Positions 43,991 to 55,649 of a stretch of 64,000 nt of DNA are shown piece by piece; the stretch's first letter is position 1, and each line of letters opens with the position of its first letter. Source of the stretch: Aquilaria yunnanensis (taxonomy: Eukaryota; Streptophyta; Magnoliopsida; Malvales; Thymelaeaceae). The notes under the pieces are model-generated. The model did no database searches, was not told the origin of the DNA, and saw only the letters and a list, made by a program, of their open reading frames with translations. The position numbers and the translations under genes were made by a program. The DNA is taken from assembly GCA_039654915.1 (NCBI GenBank), contig CM077599.1, positions 25,109,501 to 25,173,500 on the forward strand, written 5' to 3'.

Positions 43991-45293
43991 CTACACCTTA
44001 GATGCTAGTGTTGAGAAAACGTATGACCTCAAAGACCCAAAGCAAATAATCAACAACTAACATCTAAGGCACAATCAAAGTGTAACTAGAAAATAAAACA
44101 AACCAAACACTAACCCAAATTAAATTGAGTTAGATTTTAAGAATCTTTAGAGAATAAGGAATCAAGCTCTCATTTGGAAAGAAATTCTAGTAGAATTCTA
44201 GAGAAGGTTCATGAACTTCTTACTTTTACACCACTTCACTCTTAATAGTAATGTCAACTAAAAAGTATGAAAATTGTGTATGGAACATCAAACTTGATTA
44301 AAAGGAACAAAAATATGGACAATTATGAATAGTGAAAGGAACAACAGTTCTGAAAGAAACAACAAAATCAACTAAAAGAACAATAATATCAACTAAAATG
44401 AAGAAATTGTATATTCAAACAACAAACAGGACTAAATAAACAGTAGTTTGGACCAAATGAACAACAATATCAACCAAATAAAGAATAACAATGAATGAAC
44501 AATAATATCAACTAAAGGAATATCAATCTCAAGTTGGAACTACAATATCAACTAAATGAGCAACATAACCAAATAAAATGGACAACAATAGCGATTAAAT
44601 GAACAAGAAATGACAACTTTAGTAAATATTAGAAATCGTAACCCTATATATATGAAAACAACATTATTCCTAGGTTTTATCGTTCTTGTTCCCCACATAC
44701 TAGTTGATGTTCTTTTATGCCACAAGTGATGTTTCTCACATTTCAATTGGTACTCTAAAATAATTGTTGTTCTATATAATGTTATTTTTTTCATACAAAT
44801 TTGTTGTTTCATAAAATATTGTTCATTTAGAAAGAAATGTATATAGTCGGTGATTGTCTTGTATTTAGTAGGTTACCAATACACACACACACACACACAC
44901 ACATAAGCAAACAATATTTTTTTTCCTAGTTTTGCTAATGTTATCCTTACATGCTAATATATGTTCATTTTAGTAATAGATGCTGTTCCATTTAATAAGA
45001 ATTTACTGTTCAATTCATTCTATATGAATGTTGTTCCAGATGAGATAGCAGTCTTGTAAGTAAGACGACTCAGAGCTTGTTGACATTTTTATAAATAAGT
45101 GATATATATGAATGTATAGGTGCACTTCATGCATTATATAAGTACTATTGTAAAATTATTTTAAAAGTATTTTTAGATTTTTAAAGTGTAAAATTTCCAT
45201 ACACTAAAGATATGCCCAATAATATTACATAATTAATTAATTTAAAATGAACCACCTACTGTAATGTGATGTGATTGATAAAGTCGAAAAAAT
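43991..45293. other. LINE 5' side and repeat-rich flank
   Basis: Likely LINE 5' untranslated sequence to about 44250, then degenerate GAACAACAATATCAACTAAA units to about 44600. An (AC)n microsatellite lies at 44881-44903. No gene. Confidence 0.5.
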
Positions 45294-45301
45294 GGTGGCT
45301 C

Positions 45302-46226
45302 CAAGGTTGTCAAGATTAGGATCTTATCCTGGATTGTTTTTCACCGTGCAAGATTGAAATTGCAAGATTGGATCATGGATCATAAAATCCTATTAAAACC
45401 TAAAATTGCTTATCTAAATAATATAATTCAGGTAAAAGATTAATTATATTGGACACCCATATATAGCTTGAGTGTCATAATAATTTTACAATACAACACA
45501 ATTATTTTCTAAAATGAAAAAAAATATTTTATATAATTTAATTAAAAGTTGTATGTTACTTTTGTTTAAAATTATTACCTAAAAAAAAAAAATTATTACC
45601 ACATTTTATTTCTCTTTTTTAATATTTTTTTATTTCTTAAAAAAATTTATTGTAACAGACGAGTCAAATACTAACTCTTGACCGGCTCTATTTTTTTTTG
45701 TTTCTTTCTCCTCTCTCTTCTTGTCTCTTTCTCGATCTCACCAACCCATCACAAATCAAGTGTTTTCTCCCTTTCTCGCAACTCCCCCCCTCTGTCTTTT
45801 TCTTCCTCCCTCCCTCGTAGCTTCCTCTCCTTCCTTCATCTCACCCCATCTTTCTTCCTCTACCTTATAGTTATTTCTCTGCATCTGTTATTGCAGAGAA
45901 TGAGAAGAAAAATGAAAAGGGGCAAATGAACTCTCCCATATCAATTATTTGTCATTCGGTAGGGAAAAGATCTAGAGGAAAGTGATTTTAATCGGCCGAC
46001 GGTGATGGAGTAAGACAAGCATGGGCAAGGCGACGGTGATGAAGCTTGATTCCAGTGACCACTAGGATCAGTAGGATCCTACTTTTTTACGATCCTATAA
46101 TTTTAAACAAAATCCCATCACGATCTTATTACGACATCAATCCGACCACAATTTAAATAGATTTTCTAGATTCAGATCGTAGGATCGCACGATCCTACGA
46201 TCTGAATCACATTTTTAACAACCTTG
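45302..46226. mobile_element. hAT-type non-autonomous element with perfect 8-bp target duplication
   Basis: Flanked by GGTGGCTC on both sides (45294-45301 and 46227-46234). Terminal inverted repeats are CAAGGTTGTCAA at the left and CAAGGTTGTTAA read inward from the right. Subterminal regions are rich in AGGATC and GATCCTA motifs, some forming near-palindromes (about 46180-46210). The 925-bp interior has a C/T-rich stretch but no transposase. Confidence 0.85.
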
Positions 46227-46234
46227 GGTGGCTC

Positions 46235-47184
46235 AATTGAAAAGTTAACTGAATTCATCAGATGATTATTGTGCAATTATAATGTTTTTTCGGAAATGAT
46301 AACAGCACTGCCAAATAGCAACACCGCCGTTTACCACCTGAGCTGTCCTATGTTTATTGGTCCCTTTGGGAATTTGTCTAATTATAGTTAAAGTTCTAGA
46401 ATTTTGATAATCTAGTTATTCTAGTCCTTTAAGTTTATTTTTTCACCCTTTTACAAGTAATAAGAAATAGTCATCTTTTAGATGATTTTATCATAAGGTA
46501 ATTAAAGATCACTGTTAAATCATTTTCTAGTCTATCACACATGTTGTTTACAGTAAGATCTATATGCCAAAAAACATCAATTTTTAAAATGATTAACAAT
46601 TTCTTGGATGTTATCATAAAATATGAATTACTTTGATCTGAGACTTTTTGCTTAAATATTTGTGTTTAACAATGCCTATGACAATTTTGGTACCAAAGGC
46701 AAACTAATATCGTCTGCATGATTGGTTCTCGTCAGTAATAAGAGTGTAAATAGAGGAAGCTGACTTTGTAAATATATGAAGATTTTATAAATATTTTAAT
46801 TTTACTAGAATAGGATTCTTTACGTAAATATGCCTATATATGCGATCTACGTTTTGGAGAAAATCAATTGAAGAAGAAATTCATTGTTTCCAGAAAGTAA
46901 TTATTTCACATTTCTTGCGTAACTATTGTCCCTGTCCATCTTCAAACATAGGGTCCTTATTTGTAAAACAATTTGAAGTTTGAAATTACAAAGGTATTTT
47001 GGTACTCGGTAGCAGTACTTATGTTTTTTTTATGAATTCGAAAACAGTGTGCTGGCCACAGTTTCGGCTTGTGGCGCTTTGGGCATCGTTTGAGCCTTAT
47101 ACCCTTTCCATGGCTCCCAAAGCCAACAAACAAAGAGACCAATCCAATTTTTTCACTACCAATACCAACAAACATAAATTCCCC
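46235..47184. other. Intergenic DNA upstream of the ferredoxin gene
   Basis: No gene seen. Includes the probable distal promoter of the ferredoxin gene. Confidence 0.5.
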
Positions 47185-47190
47185 TATAAA
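47185..47190 (+). promoter_or_regulatory. TATA box of the ferredoxin gene
   Basis: TATAAA in CCCCTATAAAGTTG, about 120 bp before the predicted first splice donor at 47308, giving a short non-coding first exon starting near 47215. Confidence 0.5.
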
Positions 47191-48635
47191 GTTGTCATTT
47201 CCGGACTTAGTTAGGTCACACTTGGATTACCTCGTTTGTTCCGCTCCCGTCTCTTTACCTTCCAAAGCCCGCCCCGTTACCCTTTCCGCCAAACAACTGC
47301 TCACTCGGTAATAATTTCTCTCCTACATTCTATTATTGTTGCATGCGTAGCTCAAATCGATAAAATTTCTCCCTTTTGTTGATTATTTTATCTGGGATCT
47401 TCGAGTTTTTGTTTGTTTTGAGTTGATTGCTTTTTTTTTTTTTTTTTTTGTTTCTGGGTTTTGATTTGGGGTTTATCTCTGTGGGTTTTGATCTGTGTTT
47501 GATTTATGTTGGAAGTTGGGTTCTTTAGAAGGGACGATCTTTTTAAAGGGCATCACGGGCTTTTCTATAAAGCTTTCATCTTTTAGTAGCTTTTCTTGAA
47601 AATGACCCGATCCTTTGCATATCAGCTGAAATGGTTCGTTTAGTATCTAGAAGTCCTCGTGAAATTTTAAAATTTTTGTATTGGATTTGGAGGCATATTG
47701 CTGAAATTGGTAGAGGAGGAGAAAATGGGCATGCTTTCTGTTGCTTATGTTTTTGCGTAGTTGCAGCCTCAGAAGACTTGGCTGGTGAATAGATTTCAGA
47801 CGTCCTGTGTTAGAAACTGATTGATCATAAGTGTTTATGCATAGGATATTTGCAGTTAGTGGTGGTGATTACTCTGTAATAAAATTGTACATAATTGTTG
47901 AAGAGATTTTGTTATGCAACTAATGGTGTAGTCAGGCCATGTGCACGTGGAACAGACCACATCAGGATCAAGAAAAGTCATTTACTCCTCAACATAGCTC
48001 CTTTCCTAGTCCTTAGGATGAATTGATTTTTATCTGAGATTTTGCCTGTGTCTGTTTCATTATTGTGCTAGCTTTTGCTGTTGTTTGTGAAGTGGAGCAT
48101 CGAGTGAAGAGCAGAGAGCACTTAGCTTGCATCTTCTCATTTTGCTCCAGACATTGATTGCCTTGTTAATCTAGAAATGGATGATTTGGTTCCATTTCTT
48201 TAACGATTTTAACAAGATACATTTGGATTGTGAATCCCTGATTTTAGGGTGATCTTCATAGTCTGCTTGCCACTTTCATCATTCTTTTGGCTCGCCCATG
48301 TGGTAAAAAGAAACTGGCACCATGAGCTACTTGCAATCTGTTAGCTAATATTGCTTTTTAAAAATTGTGGTTTTACTTGTGACATGTTCCCTTTGGTGTC
48401 GTCCTGTGACCTGACTTGTGCTTTTATTTCATTCAAACCATATAAAAGCAGAGAGTTGGGCATTGGCTTTTCTGGCTCCAGTTTCATCGACATCCCTGTC
48501 GTTTGTTTTATTTGTTTCTTCATGATATTGCAGTCTATTTTCATCGACAGTCTCCTATATACAGCAGTACAAGTTTCGTGTATTTGTGTAACTGTATGGA
48601 AGATTCATGCAGTGGTCTTCTATTTGCTTTCAGAG

Positions 48636-49085
48636 ATGGCAAGCTTGGGACTGACCAATCCATGTGCTGTACAAGCTGCACCACCAAAAAAATTCGCTAG
48701 TGCTTTTGTAAAGAGCCCAGCATTACTACGATCCACGGGGAACTTCTCCAAGTCGCTTGGGTTGAAATTGTCCTCAAATTTCAGGGTATTGGCAGCATAC
48801 AAGATTAAGCTAATTGGACCGGAGGGCGAAGAGCAGGAGTTTGAAGCCCGTGATGATGAGTTCATCCTTGATGCAGCTGAGAATGCAGGGATGGACCTGC
48901 CATACTCGTGCAGGGCTGGGGCTTGCTCAACATGTGCGGGGAAGATCGTTGAGGGAACAGTGGATCAATCTGACGGGTCATTCCTTGATGACGACCAAAT
49001 GGAGAAGGGTTATGTGCTGACATGCGTTTCATATCCAACTTCGGATTGTGTGATTCATACCCACAAGGAGGGTGATCTTTACTAA
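48636..49085 (+). CDS. Plastid [2Fe-2S] ferredoxin, root/non-photosynthetic type
   Basis: An intron-free coding exon of 149 residues, transferring electrons to plastid enzymes such as nitrite reductase, sulfite reductase and glutamate synthase. Residues 1-52 form a serine- and lysine-rich plastid transit peptide ([20 protein letters not shown]), with the mature protein beginning near [13 protein letters not shown]. Cluster ligands are seen as C-x4-C-x2-C in CRAGACSTC and a fourth cysteine in [30 protein letters not shown] and [13 protein letters not shown] resemble root-type (Fd3-like) rather than leaf ferredoxins. The start is set by the ATG just after the acceptor TTTCAG. The frame is open farther upstream, but that part is intron. 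A 5' UTR intron (47308 to about 48633, GT-AG) separates a non-coding first exon. Confidence 0.95.
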   Translation: MASLGLTNPCAVQAAPPKKFASAFVKSPALLRSTGNFSKSLGLKLSSNFRVLAAYKIKLIGPEGEEQEFEARDDEFILDAAENAGMDLPYSCRAGACSTCAGKIVEGTVDQSDGSFLDDDQMEKGYVLTCVSYPTSDCVIHTHKEGDLY

Positions 49086-49778
49086 ATGTGTTTGTGTGGC
49101 TAGAATGGGAGGTTGGTCTGTTTCTTTGTAGTTGCCTAGGTGGTCGTCTAGAACTGTCACAAAATCTGCTTGTAGTGAGTGAGATTAAAGCACTCATGGA
49201 CTCTTCTAGTGTCGTGTTCGTGTGTTTAGTGCTGTGCCATTTGTATTGGAACCTAATAGCCAAGCTTTTTGTCACCAAAAAATGAAATAAAATTAGCATC
49301 AGAATAAATGGATTTAAGACAGTGACAGCGAGTGGGAGACGTAGAGATGGAACAAATTTAGTCCTGTTTAGTTTAGGAAAATTTGCTCATTTTTCTGAAT
49401 AATAGGAAATAAAAAGTACAAATTTTCATCTTCCTTGCACCTCTGCTGACGCCAAAATCTTCCAGCCACCATTGCAGATCTTCACATAATCGCGATTAAG
49501 GTTATTTACTTTGAGAACAATAACCCTGAAAGATCATTGGCTGGATTATTATAAAGGGCCTTGTGACATCTATACAGATGTTATGTACATGAAAGATTGT
49601 TTGGTTCTTTGAAAGACAGGAAGGATAGGAATGTTACACAAGTCATGTCCGCCATTGGGAACAATAGTAAATTGCAAAGCTCTGCCCCAGGATACAAACT
49701 TTTACATGAAAATCCACCCACCTGTGAAATTTGAAGATAGCCATGTGTGTCTGAGGTTAACCTTGTGAGTGTACGTAT
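49086..49778. other. Convergent 3' ends of ferredoxin and PAP16-like genes
   Basis: Ferredoxin 3' untranslated region (with AAATGAAATAAAATT near 49280, a likely polyadenylation region), then the 3' untranslated region of the minus-strand phosphatase. No other gene. Confidence 0.6.
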
Positions 49779-51411
49779 TCAACTTAGGGTAACTTGGCTG
49801 TGTACAGTGCCGTCTTCCATCCTTATCCAGGACCGTATAGTGAGAGGATTCTCACTGATTTCCAGTATTCTGGCTCCTCTACTCCAATCCCCATAGCCAC
49901 CGTAACCCGTATGTCTTGCGAAGCATAGCCATAGCTTCTTGTATGGGCAGCACCAGTCCAGCCCATGATTATGCCCCACAAACACTGCCTGCGCAGAAAG
50001 CAAGCAATTTTAGATGACAATGTGAATTACTAAAACTATGACATTCAAGGGGAAAGCTTCTCTGAGAGAGAGAATTTACCTTGACAGAAGGCCTTCGTAG
50101 GAGCAAGTCCATGATACCTAATTCATCTGTTTGAGCTGCAACACGTTCTTTGTTGATCGAACCCACACAAGGCTTGTGGACTCCAAATATTGGAGCTACC
50201 TTCTTAAATGCTTTACTGGGTATGTGCCAGAAAATTAGCTCTGGAACCCTGTCAAGAGCAATACCCTTTTCTGCATAAAACCTCAAAAGAGAGGATTTGG
50301 ATGTGGTTGTGTGTGTGGGGGGGAGTTCATTTTTGGGATCTCCTTTTCTTTCTTGGAACCTTGTACTAAGGCTCAACACATACTCAGACCTTCATTCATT
50401 ACCTCCAAAAACAAATTTTTGGTAAAATTGATGCTGGTAATGTTTTAACGAATGTACCTTGAATCAGGATTGATCTCGGTAGACTTGTGCCTGAACCACT
50501 CTGCTTGAGCATTTGATATAACTTGTGGATAGGAACCACCACCCGAGTCCAGAAAGTAGAGGTACACGAGAGGTGATTTTGATTTATCATCTGAAAAAAC
50601 TTTGAGAACATAGTTGGACAAACTAGGCCAGAGCTCACTAGGACCAACCTTAGAATATGATAAGTCATAAGCCTCAACCTCCTTCCTCATCAACCCCAAA
50701 CGTGACGTGCCTCTAAAGCTACATTCTTCTCCCCCTAGCACAAACAATCAACTAGGTCAAGCTAATACAACTAACTAACAACAGCATCATTTAGCAAGAC
50801 ATGAGTAGGCGCCTGGTACAATACCCAGATTCGGTGAATTGGCATTAGCGCAGTTAATTTGAGGAATTCCAGGGGGCCAAAACCACTCCATCGGCCACTC
50901 AAATGCTGCATCATCATGGTTCCCGAACACGGATGCCCAGGGAATTCCTCTGGCCCTGGTGGGAGAGATGGCTTGACCCCAGTACAGACTTGCATTCTGA
51001 ATTGGGATATTGTTGGCCGTGATAACATCTCCCAGATACACGACCAAATCTGCAATTACAACAAGGGACCAATAAAAAACGAGTAGAACAACGAATTGCT
51101 GACTCGTGTAACGTTTTCAGACAGCTAAGAACAGAACCTGGAGCTTCGTTGTCGAGCACAGTAGACATGACATTGATGGAGTTCACATCTTGCTTGGGAC
51201 CCCAATCAGTCCAGGCGTCTTCCCCAAAGTGGAGGTCTGCAAAGAGAGCGATTTTGTACGGCGAGCCCGGCCGAGCGCAAAGGCCGTCGTCCGACGAGGC
51301 TCGCAGGAAAATGAGCTCGCGAGGTTGGTTCTGGCGATCACATCCGGCAGCCCATATTGGTAGCTGGCATAGTAAGCAGAAAAAGGGTAGAGATAATATG
51401 TACAAGCTCAT
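49779..51411 (-). CDS. PAP16: Purple acid phosphatase 16-like metallophosphoesterase
   Basis: Minus-strand gene of five exons: 51138-51411, about 50820-51049, 50458-50735, 50080-50248 and 49779-49988, totalling about 386 residues. It begins with a hydrophobic signal peptide ([20 protein letters not shown]), so the product is probably secreted or vacuolar. Calcineurin-like metal-site motifs are visible in order: [31 protein letters not shown] and VGHNHGLDW. Arabidopsis PAP16 is labelled 'probable inactive', yet all five motifs keep their metal-binding residues here. The family usually hydrolyses phosphomonoesters. The donor of intron 2 is uncertain: a phase-0 GT at 50818-50819 keeps the frame, whereas the stronger-looking GT five bases upstream (50823-50824) would not. 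It runs convergently to the ferredoxin gene and in the same direction as the hydrolase gene behind it. Confidence 0.9.
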
Positions 51412-51590
51412 TATCTGCAGTCTGTCTGGGTTCTCTTCCCTGCTTCTTCTCCTGCCTACTTAACAACTCTTATTGCTGGCCTTTTTCTTTTTAAAAATCT
51501 CAACGAATTTACTTTATTTATTAAGGAATTTTTTTTTTGAGTTTTCTATGGGGAATTTGATATAACAATCCTCTACAATGCTACTATAAT

Positions 51591-51829
51591 TACTATTCCA
51601 TTCATCTCATATTCTTTGAAATATTTGATTTTTTTAATAATTTAGTTTGAATTTATTTATACTATTATTTATTGAATTTTTTTTTAAAAATATATTTAAA
51701 AACTATAGGCTTTTATTTATCATTTATATATAAAGATTTTTCATTTATATACTAAAATATTGAAAATAATAAACAATAAATTAATTACTAAATAGTAGAT
51801 ATTGTAAAGAATTTGAAACAAATAGAGTA
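51591..51829. mobile_element. Second mariner-type MITE, diverged
   Basis: TACTATTCCATTCATCTCAT at the left and TACTCTATTTGTTTCAAATT inverted at the right, with TA borders. Interior segments (TTTATATATAAAGATTTTTC, TACTAAAATATTGAAAATAA) resemble the element at 37956-38182. It lies 180 bp upstream of the phosphatase start codon. Confidence 0.65.
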
Positions 51830-52015
51830 TGATTTAAATAATGTTCAACTACCAAGAATTTTATGAAATGATTTTACGAAGGTTATATAGCAAACAATTA
51901 GAGCAGAATTTTGCACAGGACCAATTAAATTTATATTATTCAATTTCTGCTGGTCACATGAATTTATCTAATTTATTTTTGTAAAATTTGTTTGAGGTGT
52001 ACCACTATTCTGTGA

Positions 52016-52048
<33 letters not shown>

Positions 52049-52818
52049 CTGGTGGGAATGGATTTAAATTCAATGGGATACTTGGTGTGATCATGATTTT
52101 GTTTTATGTCCTTGAAACTTGTTCACCTTTTAATAATTTCTCCTGTGTTTATTCAATTGCATATTCAAGGAATATACTTGGTGAGTAGAAATTATTCTAT
52201 GAAATTAGTTTGGTTGTTAGCATCTTTCTTTAATCTTTCGCAACACATTTGCTACGTAGCGTATGGGATTCATCCTGCTTCACTTCATCCGATTATTAAA
52301 ATTATCCCTTTTCACTATTTCTTATCCATCATTTCAATGATAATAGCAACAATTTAAGATCCTTGAAAACGTTATCAAAAGTTACAAACTTGCACCAAAT
52401 CCTTTCTCCCGCACAACTTTTACTTAGACAAAAAGCAATAAACTGATCAAATTTCCGACTCTTTAATGAAGAAATTATTTAAAGACATGACAGAATAGTA
52501 GCAATGGAGATTAATGTCCTATTGTTGCATCCCAACTTCACAGGGAAACAGAGAGCACAGCTACTTCAAATTGTGTAACAAAATTATGTCCGTAACGTCC
52601 CACGAAAATCAACTTCTACCAGTAATAAAAAAATTGGTCAGTCAACGTAATTGCCCCTGTAACAGGAGAAAATATATATTGCAAACAAACGGGGAACACT
52701 TGATCCATCAGAAAAACAAAAACAAAAGGGAAAAACATTCTTTTGAAGATAAAACAAAAGAAGGAAGCTTCCCCTCCAAATGGGCCCTAAGACCATACAA
52801 GATACTGACACCTTCCAG
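51830..52818. other. Intergenic DNA between PAP16-like and hydrolase genes
   Basis: AT-rich with no gene seen. The right end (about 52500-52818) is probably the 3' untranslated region of the hydrolase gene on the minus strand. Confidence 0.5.
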
Positions 52819-55107
52819 TCACGTTGGCAAGGTTTGAGGTCTCAAGTGCTTGTACTTTTGCTCAATATTGAACAGCCTCGCACTCTCTGCCAAGCCTTTG
52901 GACAGAAGGACCTTCAGTACCCCGACTCCTTCCTGCAAGGCTGTATTGATCTGTCCCGTAAACATAAAACTTCAATGATGTTAGGTCACTTTTCACGGCT
53001 TGAGTAGGCTAAAGATGCCGTGCTACAAGTGCAGGTTCAAATAAAACTCAGAAGTTGCCAGCCATAAGGGAAAAATAAACATAATTCGTGATTGCTATGA
53101 ATCTTACTCGTTCTTGAGCTGATGCATTGAACTTCTGTAGCACGAATGCCTTAGGGTCCATTTGACCAGGTGGCCGCCCAATACCTGCCACAGATGTTGA
53201 AGGAAGCTTGCTGAAGAAAGATATACATGGAACATATTCAATGTAACAACCAAGCCTTGGATTAATGGTTAAAGGCTTGTGGTTGGCTTCTTCACATGCC
53301 CCCCCCCAAAACAAAGAAAAACATATATACAATGTCAATGAGATCTGAACAAACCAATTCTTAGCCGAGCAAACTCTTTGTTCCCACGGAAATGGTGGAT
53401 CACACTCTTAAGCCTTGTAAAATATTCAGACATATTAGTTAACCATGAAAATATTCAAAAAATTAAAAAATAAAAACACACAATTCAAACAAGAATTTGA
53501 ACTTTCAGATAATGCGTGCACAACTTTGACATGCAAATTGGAAACTAAAATAAATCAAGATAAGTTATTAGCAGAATGCAATTTTCCTTCAGTTTTGGAT
53601 TTGAAACCACAATGCATTAGAGCACATAACAGGCCATCTATATGCACAGAATATATAATAGGGTCTAGAGAAACAAGGAAATTGTGCAGGGATTCCATTG
53701 ATCTGAATTTTGAGGTAAATATGTATATAACCAAGACTCAACTTCCCAGCCCTGCCTATTTGAAATTGCATTTGAGTCAGTGGAGAGCTTGACAAAAGAG
53801 AAGAAAATTCACAAATATGGTAATTCAGCCTCTTAGAAGTTTTGAGTTTTAAACAGCAATATAAACAAGGGGAACAACACAACATGCCCTAAACAGTAAT
53901 CCTCATAACATTCGGTGCAACAGATAATCTAGACTCATGCATAACAAGTGCATACAGTTATTATGTTCATTACGACAAAGATATTTTCCTGCAACTCTTG
54001 TTCAGGCATACCAGCCAAACAAAACATCTTCGCTCCAGAGACACAGTGGTATTACACAGTACCTAAGTGCAGTGTGGAACCAAGTTTTAAAAGGAGTTGC
54101 AGGAACCATCCATGAAGCTATGCCAAGCTCTCAAGAGAATGCAATATATGTTCAAAGCCAACAGTTAAAAGTGGCTGGTGAAAAAACATAATCGTCAAAC
54201 ATCAAAATGACATGAGGAGAGGGCATGCCCAGTAAATGAAAGACAACTAATGCCATGCTTGATGGTTTAGGGGCAAACATTCATGGTGCTAACCCATTGT
54301 GCCGGTCATGACCTCCTTTTTCTTGAATGCGAAGCACTCCACATGGCAAGTTCATGTCATCGTGAAACTGCAACGGACACGATGAAATGAGAAGTTTCAG
54401 TTCATATACTATGGTAAAATACAGATGACCTTTTCCAGGAAATATCAAAAACAATTCTTATGAAAAACAAAGCCAAGAGAAATAATACAGTTGAAGAAAA
54501 ACTCACCACTATGACACGATTAAGAGGTAACTTATAATAAGCTGCTAAGGGCCCAACCTGAAAGTTGAATGATATAACTAGTAAAACATGGAGAGAAACA
54601 GAAAAGGACGGATTAGGCAAGAACATACGGATTCACCACTCAGGTTCATGTACGTTTGAGGCTTGGCAAGGAGAACAGGAGCATCCCCAACAAAACCTTA
54701 GGCATCAAAGAAACTACAAATGAACTGGGACCTTAATGATAACCATTTCAGTAACAAGAAAAGAGTAGTTGAAAATGGACAGACCTTGTCCAAATAAGGC
54801 TTTGCAGTTAAGCGAGTTCACACGAATCCCTGCGGCTTCAGAAAACGCATCAACCATTTCGAATCCGACCTGCGATACGAAACAATGAATAGGTTGATTT
54901 GAAATCGTAAATGGGCGTTGTTAATTAATTTCAAGTATTCCACTTTACATTGTGTCTGGTTCCCTTGAATTTATCACCGGGGTTGCCCAAACCCACGAAC
55001 AGCCATGGCCGAGAAGCACCACTGCAGAAACAACGGCGGTGGATCACAGGAACCCCAGCGCGTATAAGCTTCCGAATCGGAACAAACTTTCCATATTGGA
55101 GGATCAT
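52819..55107 (-). CDS. PTH: Peptidyl-tRNA hydrolase, organelle-targeted
   Basis: Minus-strand gene of eight exons: 54949-55107, 54785-54869, 54629-54696, 54507-54557, 54294-54367, 53355-53413, 53108-53184 and 52819-52950. All junctions are GT-AG and the phases add up to 234 residues. The enzyme frees tRNAs from stalled peptidyl-tRNAs. An N-terminal basic stretch ([20 protein letters not shown]) looks like a mitochondrial or plastid targeting peptide. Family motifs are [20 protein letters not shown] with the catalytic histidine, [20 protein letters not shown] with the catalytic aspartate, [30 protein letters not shown] and [13 protein letters not shown]. The loop GGHDRHNG carries an aspartate-arginine pair where GGHxGHNG is usual. 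ATG 55107 is chosen as the first in frame. A much longer 5' frame is not supported. Confidence 0.93.
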
Positions 55108-55641
55108 CAGGGTGAGAAAAAGTGAACAATTTTCCTCCAATACCCTTCTACTTCTCAGAATCCATTACCGTGCTTCTAAATGTACAAGTATCAAAATCGC
55201 TCACCGGAACGGCCAAATTAGAACTTTCGGAATCGAACAAGAGTTGTAGGAAGTACGGGACGAAATCGGTGGAATCCTGTTAGACCAGTGAGATAAAGTT
55301 CACCGGTTTCGTGCGTAACAGCGGTCGGACGCTAAATCCTGCGGTGGCCTGATGGATCGACTGCTGCAAGTGACTGACGAGAGAATCTTTTAAAGTAGGC
55401 TAAAACCTCAATTTGGTTCCTTAACTTTTAGATACGGTCCTACATTACCACTGAATTCTGTTACTCGTCAAGCTTGTAAGTTCAAACCTTCAATAGCAAA
55501 TCCGTTTTTTTTTTTCCTTCTTCTTTTTTGGTAACGAGGGATATAGTCAAACAAGCAACAGCCCTTCAAGGGGTTAATGCAGAAAGCTAGTTCACAATTT
55601 TAGGGATATTATACAACTAAGTGACAAAGAATCCGAAAGCA
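55108..55641. other. Upstream region of the hydrolase gene
   Basis: Moderate GC near 55250-55380 fits a 5' untranslated region and promoter of the minus-strand gene. No other gene is seen. Confidence 0.45.
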
Positions 55642-55649
55642 GGAGCAGG

